Below the pieces are notes generated by a model. It searched no databases. It saw only the letters and a list, made by a program, of their open reading frames with translations, and was not told the origin of the DNA. From Enchytraeus crypticus (taxonomy: Eukaryota; Annelida; Clitellata; Enchytraeida; Enchytraeidae): a DNA stretch of 64,000 nucleotides. The position numbers and the translations under genes are program-made. Location: the NCBI GenBank assembly GCA_905160935.1, contig CAJHZI010000495.1:2587501-2651500 (forward strand), given 5' to 3'. Below are positions 56,401-64,000 of the stretch, in pieces (positions within the stretch are counted from its first letter, which is position 1; each line of letters begins with the position of its first letter).

Positions 56401-57943
56401 TATGTTGTTGTTGTTCATACATGTTGTTGTTGTTATAGGTTTGTTGCTGATATGCGGTGCCCTAGTGAACGGGCCCTACGCTCTCATCACGACGGCTATC
56501 TCAGCTGACCTTGGCTGTCACCCCTCTTTGATGGGCAACGCCAAGGCTCTCTCCACTGTCTCAGCCATCATTGATGGGACAGGCTCTCTCGGTACGTTTT
56601 TTTTGCACACCATTGATAGATACCTGATTCAGTTGGTAAGTGGGATATATTATACTGATTTGTTGCAGTGTAAATGTATTAAGAAATAGGACGAAGAGTT
56701 GGATAGGACATTTCCTATGGGGGGAAGGTCTATTAATAGAGGTCATGGAATTTAAAATGGAAGGGTAAAGAGGCAGGGGCAGGCCGAGATTAGGTATGCT
56801 AGATGATTTAAAGATACACGCATATGTGGAAATGAAGAGGAAAGCGGAAGATTGAGATGAGTGGAGGCGTTATATACCATGGAGTAGGCTGTGCACTAAG
56901 AGAGAGATGTTGCAGTATTTTTGCGGTGTTTATTAGTGTGCATTTAAAGTCATTTGACGTACATTGCTATTGTATCTGGTGCTCAGTGAAGTGAAAGATT
57001 GTAAAGTGGTAGCTGAAGAATGCATCTATCTGGAGAGTTTGTAGTATCTACATGCTTTTAACTTCAAAAATACTACTATATGTAGTTTATTGTACTGCAT
57101 TTCATATTATGTGATAACGTAATTTTAATAGGTCTTAACTGCTTTCTAAAATGAGGACTGAAGCTCTGTATGAACCTTTGGTTTTGTATTGTACTGTGTT
57201 GTGTTTTGGATTGTACTGCTTGTTACTGTATATTAATGAGTTTTTTGTATTTCATTTGTATGTGTTTTATTATTTTGAATTGTATTACTTTGTATCATTC
57301 TGTATTGTTATATATTGTTTTGTATTTCATAGTACATTGTACCATTTGATATTTTATTGTATTGTTGTATTATGTTGTATTTTTAGTACTATATTGTACT
57401 GAATGTACAATAGTAGTACAGTAGTATTTTGTATATACTAGTGTACTATTTGATACTATATTGTAGCATAATATTAGTATTGTATTGTAGGTGCTGTTCT
57501 CATTGTATTATATCGTATTCTAGGTGCTTCCCTTAAACCCGCTCTCAATGTATTGTATTGTATTGTATTGTAGGTGCTGCCCTTGGACCCGCTCTCAATG
57601 TATTGTATTGTATTGTATCGTATTCTAGGTGCTGCCCTTGGACCCGCTCTCAATGTATTGTATTGTATTTATCGTATTGTATCGTATTCTAGGTGCCGCC
57701 CTTGGACCCGCACTCACGGGATTCCTCTCTAAACAGGGAGACTGGACTCCAATGTTCTACATGCTCATCTCATCTGAACTCGTGGCGATGCTGGTGAGTG
57801 GATACATATATTTCACTGTCGAACATTCCAGAACCTCCCTACCCCCCCGCTGTTACTGCCCTAAAAATCGGCTTCTTAGATTTGCTAGATTGCGATTTTG
57901 GTTTATTCGTGTTTTGCATCGAATAAAACGTCTCGATCTTTAG
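45643..57943 (+). CDS. SLC37A1/2-like sugar-phosphate antiporter, whole gene (14 coding exons)
   Basis: Major facilitator family member of the SLC37 group, ER-membrane hexose-phosphate/phosphate exchangers. Exons: 45643-45728, 47021-47172, 47972-48050, 48825-48960, 49552-49628, 50312-50481, 51341-51384, 52284-52430, 52840-52930, 53761-53823, 54717-54802, 55804-55852, 56439-56591, 57693-57943. Total 1,584 nt, 527 residues plus TAG, and every junction phase closes; human SLC37A1 and A2 are about 533 and 505 residues. Key blocks: SRKPISVVK, GHIAERMNLR (MFS loop 2-3 motif), GWPPVVNVVANWFGKGRRG, MGLWNSHTSLGNIIGT, LSTLFDVGG, NGPYALITTAISADLG, NAKALSTVSAIIDGTGSLG, ALGPAL. These fit SLC37A1/A2 better than A3 or A4; I do not assign a paralogue. 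Start ATG has G at -3 and +4. Six of 13 acceptors lie on tandem repeats. Confidence 0.95.
45820..45893. repeat. (TA)n microsatellite in SLC37A intron 1
   Basis: About 74 bases of pure TA, 90 bases after the exon 1 donor. Confidence 0.9.
46300..46533 (-). mobile_element. tRNA-derived SINE, family B, SLC37A intron 1
   Basis: Near full-length minus-strand copy; GGATTCGAACCCACGAGGGT is the reversed B box and GTTACCCCTACGCTA the reversed A box. Both sides are (TA)n tracts. Confidence 0.78.
46541..46606. repeat. 66-bp perfect palindrome with (TA)n core
   Basis: Starts ACACGGGGCATTATAT, ends ATATAATGCCCCGTGT, with alternating TA between. The right arm is the start of the family C element at 46602. 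Confidence 0.88.
46602..46892 (+). mobile_element. full-length family C element, SLC37A intron 1
   Basis: CCCCGTGTTGCGTCCAGGTT, GACTGCACGTGTCGTAGAAG, GGCATTTGGTTGATGAGTGC, GTCTCAAATAGGGAATGGCT, GGTTAGACTGGGATTCAAGG, (GAT)n. The most complete copy. Its first bases form one arm of a 66-bp palindrome (46541-46606). Confidence 0.78.
46894..47006. repeat. (TA)n pair before SLC37A exon 2
   Basis: Two TA runs (46894-46966, 46980-47006) split by GTTTAGTCTATGG; the second ends 14 bases from the acceptor. Confidence 0.88.
47502..47736 (-). mobile_element. tRNA-derived SINE, family B, SLC37A intron 2
   Basis: Near full-length minus-strand copy: GGATTCGAACCCACGAGGTT and GTTACCCCTACGCTATTTAG. Very similar to the copy 1.2 kb upstream, suggesting recent amplification. 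Confidence 0.78.
48680..48745 (+). mobile_element. family D repeat, SLC37A intron 3
   Basis: AGACGTCCCTGACATTGCCT, TATGGCGAGGAAACGGACGT followed by GATT tetranucleotides. Confidence 0.5.
49139..49315 (+). mobile_element. 5S rRNA-derived SINE in SLC37A intron 4
   Basis: GTTAAACTACGTCGGGCGCG, GTTAGTAAAAGACCACTATG, GAAGACCATATGTTGACAGC then GGCAACGTTTGGTAATAACC. Shares the 5S-like head and body with the other two copies, with a short deletion where GTGGGTG should be. Confidence 0.75.
49696..49840 (+). mobile_element. diverged family A SINE in SLC37A intron 5
   Basis: GTTGGTAAGTTGTTTGACTG, CGGGTCAGTAGG and the 3' end GAAACTGACGTTAAGCTAGT. An insertion separates the two halves. Confidence 0.5.
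50256..50305. repeat. (TA)n abutting SLC37A exon 6 acceptor
   Basis: About 50 bases of TA, followed by TGAATAG then exon 6. There is no pyrimidine tract between. A duplicated TTAGATGCTATTATGATATA lies just before it. Confidence 0.88.
51341..52430 (+). CDS. SLC37A exons 7-8: central cytosolic loop
   Basis: Residues about 233-297. Exon 7 is only 44 nt and reads HPHDVGLDLERTVYT, matching the HPEDV position that follows helix 6 in SLC37A2. Exon 8 (49 codons) is hydrophilic and acidic (ATDEYEPLVNSSDDEPVMEE) and ends in AISFLRALKIP, the start of the second six-helix half. Donor of exon 8 (CCG|GTATGT) runs straight into a (CTCTGT)n tract at 52433-52545. Confidence 0.92.
51945..52222 (-). mobile_element. 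full-length family C element, SLC37A intron 7
   Basis: CATCATCATCCTCCCTTGAA, CCAGGGTCAGGATAAGAATG, GGAGCCTAGGCTCTCACCAA, GTACGACACGTGCAGTCACC, CCCGGACACAACACGGTG. Antisense to the host gene. Confidence 0.76.
52433..52545. repeat. (CT/CTGT)n tract at SLC37A exon 8 donor
   Basis: CTCTCTGT units start two bases after GTATG of the donor. Confidence 0.85.
52840..57943 (+). CDS. SLC37A exons 9-14: C-terminal half-transporter
   Basis: Residues 298-527. Exon 9: GVVEFSICLFFSKLVSYTFL (helix 7) and FWLPNYISKT. Exon 10 (63 nt): LSTLFDVGGLAG. Exon 11: GGVVAGIISDQTGAAALTCF. Exon 12 is 49 nt. Exon 13 is the most conserved exon, with NGPYALITTAISADLG and NAKALSTVSAIIDGTGSL. Exon 14 starts GAALGPALTGFLSKQGDW, FYMLISSELVAMLVSGYIYF, then a basic tail ending RIKRLDL. 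A good donor-like GTGAGT lies inside exon 14 at 57793, so a further 3' exon is possible, but the open frame through a full last helix favours exon 14 as terminal. Acceptors of exons 10, 11, 13 and 14 all lie in tandem repeats. Confidence 0.92.
53538..53620 (-). mobile_element. family D repeat, SLC37A intron 9
   Basis: AATAATAGAGGTTTAACGTC, CGTTTCCTCTTCCAAGGATG, ATGTCAGGTGCGTCGCCATA. Confidence 0.55.
54362..54486 (-). mobile_element. tRNA-derived SINE, family A, SLC37A intron 10
   Basis: Reverse complement of CAGTTTCCTCACTCGAAAGT ... ACCGACTTCGCCACTG. It lies inside a TG-rich minisatellite that ends at the exon 11 acceptor. Confidence 0.75.
54487..54716. repeat. TG-rich 38-46-bp minisatellite ending at SLC37A exon 11 acceptor
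   Basis: Units containing GTGTATTTATTTGTACGCAT and TGTGTGTAGATGTA. TAG occurs in each unit, ending at 54542, 54586, 54632, 54678 and 54716; the last is the acceptor used. Confidence 0.85.
55330..55460 (+). mobile_element. family C 3' half, SLC37A intron 11
   Basis: AAATTTAAACGAAGGGAAAA, GTCTCAAATAGGGGATTGAC, CCCTAGTTAACTGAAATTTA, then (GAT)n. Confidence 0.68.
56099..56280. repeat. 60-bp tandem repeat, SLC37A intron 12
   Basis: Three copies, the first two nearly exact: TCCTGTCTCTCATCTGTTGT + TGTTGC... + CATATGTGTTGCTCTAGT. Period exactly 60. Runs into the 55-bp repeat before exon 13. Confidence 0.9.
56285..56460. repeat. 55-bp repeat including acceptor and start of SLC37A exon 13
   Basis: Three units, each with (TTG)n, TAG, then GGTTTGTTGCTGATA or a near match. 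The exon-start copies begin at 56329, 56384 and 56439; the third is the real exon. Confidence 0.88.
56645..56912 (+). mobile_element. non-LTR retrotransposon 3' remnant in SLC37A intron 13
   Basis: Starts at TGTATTAAGAAATAGGACGA, matching the 58.6-kb copy (LRNRKKSWIGH region), and ends in GTGCACTAAGAGAGAG. About 270 bases of the family's 3' end, several changes, sense to the host gene. Confidence 0.75.
57487..57720. repeat. repeat of acceptor plus start of SLC37A exon 14
   Basis: Five copies (the first degenerate) of TAG + GTGCTGCCCTTGGACCCG, each followed by (TATTG)n. Copies start at 57491, 57524, 57574, 57629 and 57693. Confidence 0.92.
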
Positions 57944-58261
57944 GTCAAGACTGGTTGCACTTAGTTGTTATGGATGATCTATTCTAATCTCTGGTTCACG
58001 TTTTTGTTCTTTAGAATGACGTAAAATTTATCAATTGTTTGTTTGATTGTAAGATTAATATGTTTCACAAAACTATTTGCTTTTATTGCATCTCGTACCT
58101 GTGATTGATTTAGACTTGATTGAGCAATGAATGTAGCATGTTATAATACTTGTTTTGTTTCATAATACTCTCATTTTTCTGGTCATTTTTGATTGCTATA
58201 GATCTGTTTACCTCTGTTCTACTTAGTAACTCAGAATTTAGCATAATTAGCATATATCACC

Positions 58262-58830
58262 GATGGGTCATACTCTAACCGATGACGGGAAATGTGAGAC
58301 TGAAATATGCAGTACGATTGCACAAGCAAAAGCGGCCTTTGGTAGTAGAAAAGAACTATTAACAAAAAGTCTAAAGAAAGACACAAAGATAAAGATAGTG
58401 AAAACTTTGGTTTGGACCACGCTATTGTATGGATGTGAAACATGGACCATAAGGATGGAAGATATTGGAAAACTGGAGGCATTGGAAATGTGGATTTGGA
58501 GAAGAATGGAGAGGATTAGCTGTACTCGAAAGGTTACATATGAAGAAGTCCTAGAGAGAGTTGATACCGATAGACAGTTGATAAATGTATTAAGAAATAG
58601 GAAGAAGAGTTGGATAGGACACATTCCAAGGGGAGAAGGTCTATTAAAAGAGGTCATAGAAGGTAGAATGGAAGGAAATTGAGGCAGGGGCAGGCCGAGA
58701 TTAGGTATGTTAGATGATTTAAAGATCCACTCATATGTGGAAATGAAAAGGAAGGCGGAAGACAGAGAAGAGTGGAGGCGTTGTATACCATGGACCTGCC
58801 AGTAGGCAGTGCACTAAGAGAGCTGATATA
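58262..58830 (+). mobile_element. non-LTR retrotransposon remnant (reverse transcriptase C-terminal region)
   Basis: Open frame of 139 codons: [64 protein letters not shown], then a stop followed by in-frame [31 protein letters not shown]. The LLYGCETWT...WIWRRM...WIGH...GRGRPR order is the C-terminal part of a LINE ORF2. It ends at CTGCCAGTAGGCAGTGCACT and AAGAGAG, the shared 3' terminus of this family here. Truncated 5' and broken. Confidence 0.85.
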
Positions 58831-59367
58831 TTCAGTGGTATATATGTCACAGTTTGTGTAGGAAATTTTGTCTGAACGAACTGTGCTGAAAATGGATTAG
58901 CTGTTTTAGAATTTACTCTAAATATTTTATGTATTTTATGTATTTAGTTGTCTGTAAATATATTAGTTAATTCGCTCATTTTGGGTTCGTTAATTTATGG
59001 TATCAGTTTTGTTTTTGTAGTTTATTACAATTTGTATTTGTTGATTCTCTTTTGCCTAATATTTAGTTTGTTAATGTAAGTATTACTCATGATACTGTAA
59101 ATCTATTTTAAATGCGCAAGTAATTTAATGCTATCGAACGACTTAGGTTGCTACTACTGCCCTTTTATTGGCACAAACTTTTAAGACAATAAGATGAGAA
59201 GTTATAAATTGAACTCTGTTCATCGACAATTCCTTTGATTTCACTTCAGTAGAGCTGTGATTAGATTTCATTTCCAGCATACTTAAGTTGAATTCTGCCA
59301 AGATCTAAAACACTGATGATTGTATAATTTATTGTGCCATTTAAATGTTGATGCAATTTTATGGAGT

Positions 59368-59373
59368 AATAAA
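59368..59373 (+). promoter_or_regulatory. candidate polyadenylation signal downstream of SLC37A
   Basis: AATAAA about 1.4 kb past the stop; another is at 61137-61142. Either would imply a long 3' UTR containing a LINE remnant. Speculative without transcripts. Confidence 0.2.
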
Positions 59374-59449
59374 TAAGTAATTTGGTAAATAGTGATTTTG
59401 TAAATGTTACTGTAGGCCAAATTGTACTTTCTGAAACAAAACAATCCTG

Positions 59450-59582
59450 CGCGATAAAACTTGCAGTAAATATAATAATATTATAGCAAAACTTGCAGTA
59501 AATATAATAATATTATAGCAAAACTTGCAGTAAATATAATAATATTATAGCAAAACTTGCAGTAAATATAATAAAATTATAG
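59450..59582. repeat. 32-bp tandem repeat, four copies
   Basis: CAAAACTTGCAGTAAATATA + ATAATATTATAG, nearly identical units, 3' flank of SLC37A. Confidence 0.88.
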
Positions 59583-59984
59583 CAATATATGTAGATTTTC
59601 GATTGCTTTAATCATTTTAATGGTGACGAATCGTAGTTTGACTGCACTGAATTTTAGAATTTTTTAATCTTGTTAATAATTGTATTTGTGATTATTGTAT
59701 GTAGTTTTTGTTATTGAAGAATTTCAGATGTTTATCTTTTCTTGAAAAAATTACTCTGAAAAGTACAATTTTGTAATCTTGTTGATATATTCCGGTTATT
59801 TATTAATTAGTTATTGATATTTTGATATATAGAGGCTTAACACCTTTTAATTATTCTCATTTGTTATACAATCTATATAACTGATTCTTAGTATTCTTCT
59901 TAGCCATTTGTTTTCGGTAGCATTCAATTTCTTTTCCATAGATTTCTTTTTGACGTGCATGTTTATAATTAAGATTTTTCCTTC

Positions 59985-60105
59985 CTTTTTCATCAGTGTT
60001 TAATGATGATGATGATGATGATGATTTTTATCAGTGTTTATAATTAAAATTTTTGCTTCCTTTTTTCATCAGTGTTTATAATTAAGATTTTTCCTTCCTT
60101 TTTTG
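59985..60105. repeat. three copies of a 36-bp unit
   Basis: ATAATTAAGATTTTTCCTTC then TTTTTCATCAGTGTTT, with (GAT)n in one copy. Confidence 0.75.
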
Positions 60106-61366
60106 ATGAACATGAAGCTCGTTATTTCTTATTACTGTTCTATTAGTAAACACTTATGGCACGTATGAAAATTTAAATTTACTGTAATTCCAACCGTTCA
60201 AAGTGCCCTAGATATTGATGTCTTTTTTTCAATTTTACGTTATATTGTGTCCTCTATGCTACATTTTGAATTATGGTTGTTTAGTTTAGTTTATTATTTT
60301 GATTCTGGATTTATAGATGTATCAACTTATATATTGTTATTTTGTAGCTAATTCTACGTATTTTGTTTTTCATTCCAATACTCCGAACAGTCTGTTCTTA
60401 TTTATTTTGTTATTCCGTTTTGTTTTTGTCGTGTGCTCTGTGTAGCGTGTCGTATTTGATTTATGAGTTTTATCAAATCGCCTATACATTTCAGATGAAT
60501 TTTCCAAATAGTATCTCCAGTCGTTAATTTTCAATGAATATTGTCATGCAGTTAGCGTGATCTAAAGAACCATTAGTTAGCATGTTGCATAAAATAGTTT
60601 CAATGTAGTAAGCTAGATTCACTTATCTTAAGTTGATAACGATTTATGTATCTCTTGGCAATGTATGTTGCCCAAAGATAGGCATGTTTCCTTCAATGGA
60701 GTCTTGTATTTATTTTGCTTCGTCGATACTGATTGAAACAAAGCAGACATGTTATCTTTCCTTTTATATAGATAATTGTAGTAAATTTATTTATTTATAA
60801 AATTATCTCATCTTTTCTATAGTAGTTTACTTTTGTATTGTATTGGTCAGTATAGACTGAATCCGTTTCTCTGTTACGTAGTATTTAATATAATACGCAT
60901 GTCTCTTGAATGTCCTGTATTGAATGCCATATATTGAAGGCCATGTTGTTAACTTTAAGTTTGCCATATTTCATTGTACATGTAACTTTTTCCTAGGATT
61001 AATTATTCAATTGGGAATTAATATTCATAAATTGTCATAAAATCTGTTGGCACAAGTATTGCCATGTTTGGGCATTGGCGGAATGTAAACTGCTGTGGTG
61101 TTTGTATGTTGTTATGCGAGTTGAAATCGATATTAAAATAAATGAATCAGTCTGATTATGCTCCCACTAAAATCGGTGTCAGGTCTTGAGTGTTTCTCTT
61201 TAAGATGGAATTATTTTGAGCTATTAACGACAGTATATAAGAATCGTAGTGGTAGGTTACATGAATTTACTTTATACAATCAAAGTAGCATTAGAGTAGC
61301 ACTTCGAGAGTAACCATGAGAGAGATGAGGAGGACGGGAATGATTAGGACTGGCTGAATTCTAATT

Positions 61367-61648
61367 TTGGGGAGGGACTATGGCGTAACGGTGAGAGTGT
61401 TCGCCTCGGACACAAGTGGCCTGGGTTCAAAGCTTAGGTCAGTCATGTAAAGATGGATATCCCCTTGGGCCTATGGAAGGTTAATCTTGTATCATAGATT
61501 GCTGCCAATTGGCGCTATCAGTAGCAGATATATGATTAACCGTGGAAAGGATTAATAATAACCTGCCAGGAATCTGTAAAGCTGTCTCGAAGACCGGACA
61601 CCGACCATGACACCGCTATAGAAATTGTCGGTGGTTATTATTATTTAG
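61367..61648 (+). mobile_element. tRNA-derived SINE, family F with (TTA)n tail
   Basis: GGACTATGGCGTAACGGTGA (A-box region), CCTGGGTTCAAAGCTTAG (B-box region), then a body ending CGAAGACCGGACACCGACCA, GAAATTGTCGGTGGTTATTA. Copy of its 3' end also at 7590-7697. Confidence 0.7.
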
Positions 61649-61919
61649 TCATTCTCTTCTCATTCTACAAGCCTCCTTATCACTTAAGGACGCATACGAC
61701 CTGACGAAATAAACACGCGATACCAGAGAGAGTGTTATTCAGTCTGCTGTGACCCTGACCTTTAGAAGACCTATATGAATCCAGTGCTATGGGTGTTTGT
61801 CATTTGAACGAAGTGGAGCTTTGCGAGATTTGAGAAAGATCAAAATGGTTACGGAATGATTGATTGTAATGGCAGTATTGGAAAATGATGACTTCTACTG
61901 ATTCAATATTTTAAATTTT

Positions 61920-62075
61920 ATTCTCATAGATATATCGTCTGGATAAGGCATAGACTTTGTAAAGGGATTAACTTGTTGATATACGGAGTGCTTTTATGGA
62001 GCCAGAAAATAGACTTTGAGTATGAATATGTACCTTGAACCTGCCAGTTAGCAGTGCACTGAAGAAGAAACAAAA
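61920..62075 (+). mobile_element. family G interspersed repeat
   Basis: GATAAGGCATAGACTTTGTA, AAGGGATTAACTTGTTGATA, ACCTGCCAGTTAGCAGTGCA, CTGAAGAAGAAAC. Pairs with 31340-31500. Confidence 0.6.
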
Positions 62076-62612
62076 AGCTTAATAACTCATAATATAATAT
62101 ACTGTAATACAGTAGGCCTATAATACAATACTTTAAGCGATTTAGGAAAAGATTTCAAGATGTAAGATTTTGTAAACATGTTGAAGACTTACGAGGTAGT
62201 TAAATTGGATCTATCATAGACGTTAGTTTGTCTGAATCTTCTATTCATTCGAGCCCTGCATTATGAAAACTACTCTTTATTTTTTGGACCCGCATGCCCC
62301 TAGTTTCGTAAAAATGTAGGCCTAGCCATGTTAAAGATATAATTCAACAACATTCAATGTTCACCAAAAGTCATCATGATAATTAGTAACTTTTTTGTAG
62401 TCACTGACTTGCCGACCGTGTGGTGCGTGTCTGTTACCGTTGAAATTCTTTTATCATGTAACTCGTAATATTTCTTATGATGTTTTTACTATAATTAGCT
62501 TGATGTTGTATATATTGTTTGCTGTTATAGCTACTAGTGAGACTTTGCATCAAAGAGATACAGAGCTTTAGTGCAAGCAGACGAGAGAGTGCCGCAGCGG
62601 CCAACGCTCAGA

Positions 62613-62702
62613 GCGCTTAAGCCGGTACAGACTAGCTTCAGCTGGTTAAAACTAGTGCTTAAGCCGGTTCAGACTAGCTTCAGCTGGTTAAAACTAGTTT
62701 TC
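62613..62702. repeat. tandem duplication
   Basis: GCTTAAGCCGGTACAGACTA + GCTTCAGCTGGTTAAAACTA occurs twice with one difference. Confidence 0.8.
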
Positions 62703-63868
62703 TTCCATAAGTTATGATCAGCTTAAGCTAATTTAATATACAGTTTGTTACGGACATTTTAGTGAATGTAAGCTAATTTTAAATGAATAGTTACTGTTGC
62801 TGGTAGCTGATTTCCATTTTAAGTAATAGGTATTTTATGACGGTGTCAAATTTATGTTGCATTGTTCAAAACTGCTGTGCGTGAAGTAAGATACATTTTA
62901 AAGTCATTTTTCTTACGTTGAAGTGACAATTATTATATGAGTACTCACTGTTTTTACTAGCGGTCTCGCTAACGAGGTATCTGCGATCAATCCAAAAGGT
63001 TGACTATTTTACAATGGCTGTGGTCGCGCTACTACGCAATATTGTCATGTTTTGAAATAAGAACTTAATTGTAGGCCAATGATCGTAAGTAATTTGTTAC
63101 CATTAAAGTTACTACAAGGTTCTTTTTCTGGCTTTAATATATGTTGACATATTTTTCTTAGTATCTAAGTAATATAAGCTTCATCTAGTTGTTATACGCG
63201 TTCTTATTAAAGTCCAAATGAGAGTTGCCATTATTTTTAGGACCATTTTCTTGTGTTTTCTTCGCAGCAAAACGCTCTAACTCTCAGTTTGCAACTACTT
63301 AGCCTGTAATTTAATGAATTACGAAAAACTTGAACCATTTAGGGTAATTTAGTGGATTTTTGCGGTCTATTATGCTATGCATATGCTATATATCTTGCCG
63401 AAGATAAATTCTTAAGCAATAGTGTTAGGACGATTTTAATTCAACTTGAGTTGATTAAAGGTACTGACCCATGTTTTCTGCATAGTCTGTACAAGTACTT
63501 TAGCAGTTTGGGCCTTACATTCGAATGTACAAATATTCACTATACACTTCAATGTAAATACACTTTGCATTGTACAAAACTTATACGTGTAAAACATTCA
63601 CATATACTTATACACGAGTCATACAAACGCACACATCACATACACTCGCATTAACTCACACACATACATTCACACACACACGCGCACTTATAATCATACC
63701 CACACACAATTAACACATGCATATAATCATAAATACATTCACACATACTTGTAATAATGCGCCAACATTCACAAATATGTATAATTATATATCCACACAT
63801 TCATATATTTAGAAATTTTTAAAGGTTTTTGTTAATATTTTAGTAATTTTATTTGCATTTCATTATTT

Positions 63869-63915
63869 TCCCGACCCTAGTCAAACTGGGATTCAAGGGA
63901 AGATGATGAAAATGA
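63869..63915 (+). mobile_element. family C 3' end fragment
   Basis: CCCGACCCTAGTCAAACTGG then GATTCAAGGGAAGATGATGA. Only the last ~45 bases. Confidence 0.55.
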
Positions 63916-64000
63916 TTGTGTTGTTGCATTGGCCCTATTAAATGTCATATTTTGTAATTTACTTAGTTCTTGTCACATAAAACTACCTTTGATGATTACA

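Larger units (their letters stand above)
57944..64000. other. 3' flank of SLC37A, no further gene seen
   Basis: Beyond the LINE remnant (58262-58830) there are SINE F, repeat G and short tandem repeats. 63570-63760 is a CA-rich stretch. No conserved protein frame; part of 57.9-61.1 kb could be a long 3' UTR. Confidence 0.55.

Noticed and set aside
57151..57402. 83-codon Tyr/Phe/Leu-rich frame in SLC37A intron 13
   Set aside because: Frame through TATTG/TTGTAT low-complexity sequence, no family match.

Overview
This is nuclear DNA from an AT-rich, intron-rich metazoan, most likely an invertebrate. The evidence is two conserved multi-exon animal genes with GT-AG introns, tRNA-derived and 5S rRNA-derived SINEs, non-LTR retrotransposon remnants, and many (TA)n, (TC)n and (GAT)n tracts. 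I cannot name the species. The LINE remnants and a decayed Cys-rich multicopy gene resemble families common in arthropods and other invertebrates, but that is not diagnostic.

Layout. 1-4.5 kb: intergenic, with one 35-bp tandem array and SINE pieces. 4.5-40.8 kb, minus strand: a homologue of the ribosome-biogenesis factor RRP5/PDCD11. I could trace about 41 coding exons (roughly 1,710 codons) with consistent phase at every junction except one (exons 34/35). The protein reads as a basic N-terminus, a dozen or so S1 RNA-binding repeats, a Lys/acidic linker and C-terminal HAT repeats. One intron is GC-AG. 40.8-45.6 kb: a divergent intergenic region rich in TAGGCCTA palindromes and (TA)n. 45.6-57.9 kb, plus strand: a complete 14-exon gene for an SLC37A1/2-like sugar-phosphate/phosphate antiporter (527 residues, all phases consistent). 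57.9-64 kb: 3' flank with a LINE remnant and SINEs.

The two genes are divergent and functionally unrelated: nucleolar pre-rRNA processing versus ER hexose-phosphate exchange. The most unusual signal is at the exon edges. Many splice sites sit on tandem repeats or SINE tails. In SLC37A the 3' splice site together with the first bases of the exon has been tandemly copied for exon 14 and for exon 13, and the TAG motif recurs in a repeat before exon 11. Three RRP5 acceptors lie directly after the (GAT)n tail of a SINE-like element.

Other items: three 5S rRNA-derived SINEs, an interstitial telomere-repeat patch, several perfect palindromes, and a frameshifted, internally deleted gene remnant inside RRP5 intron 5.
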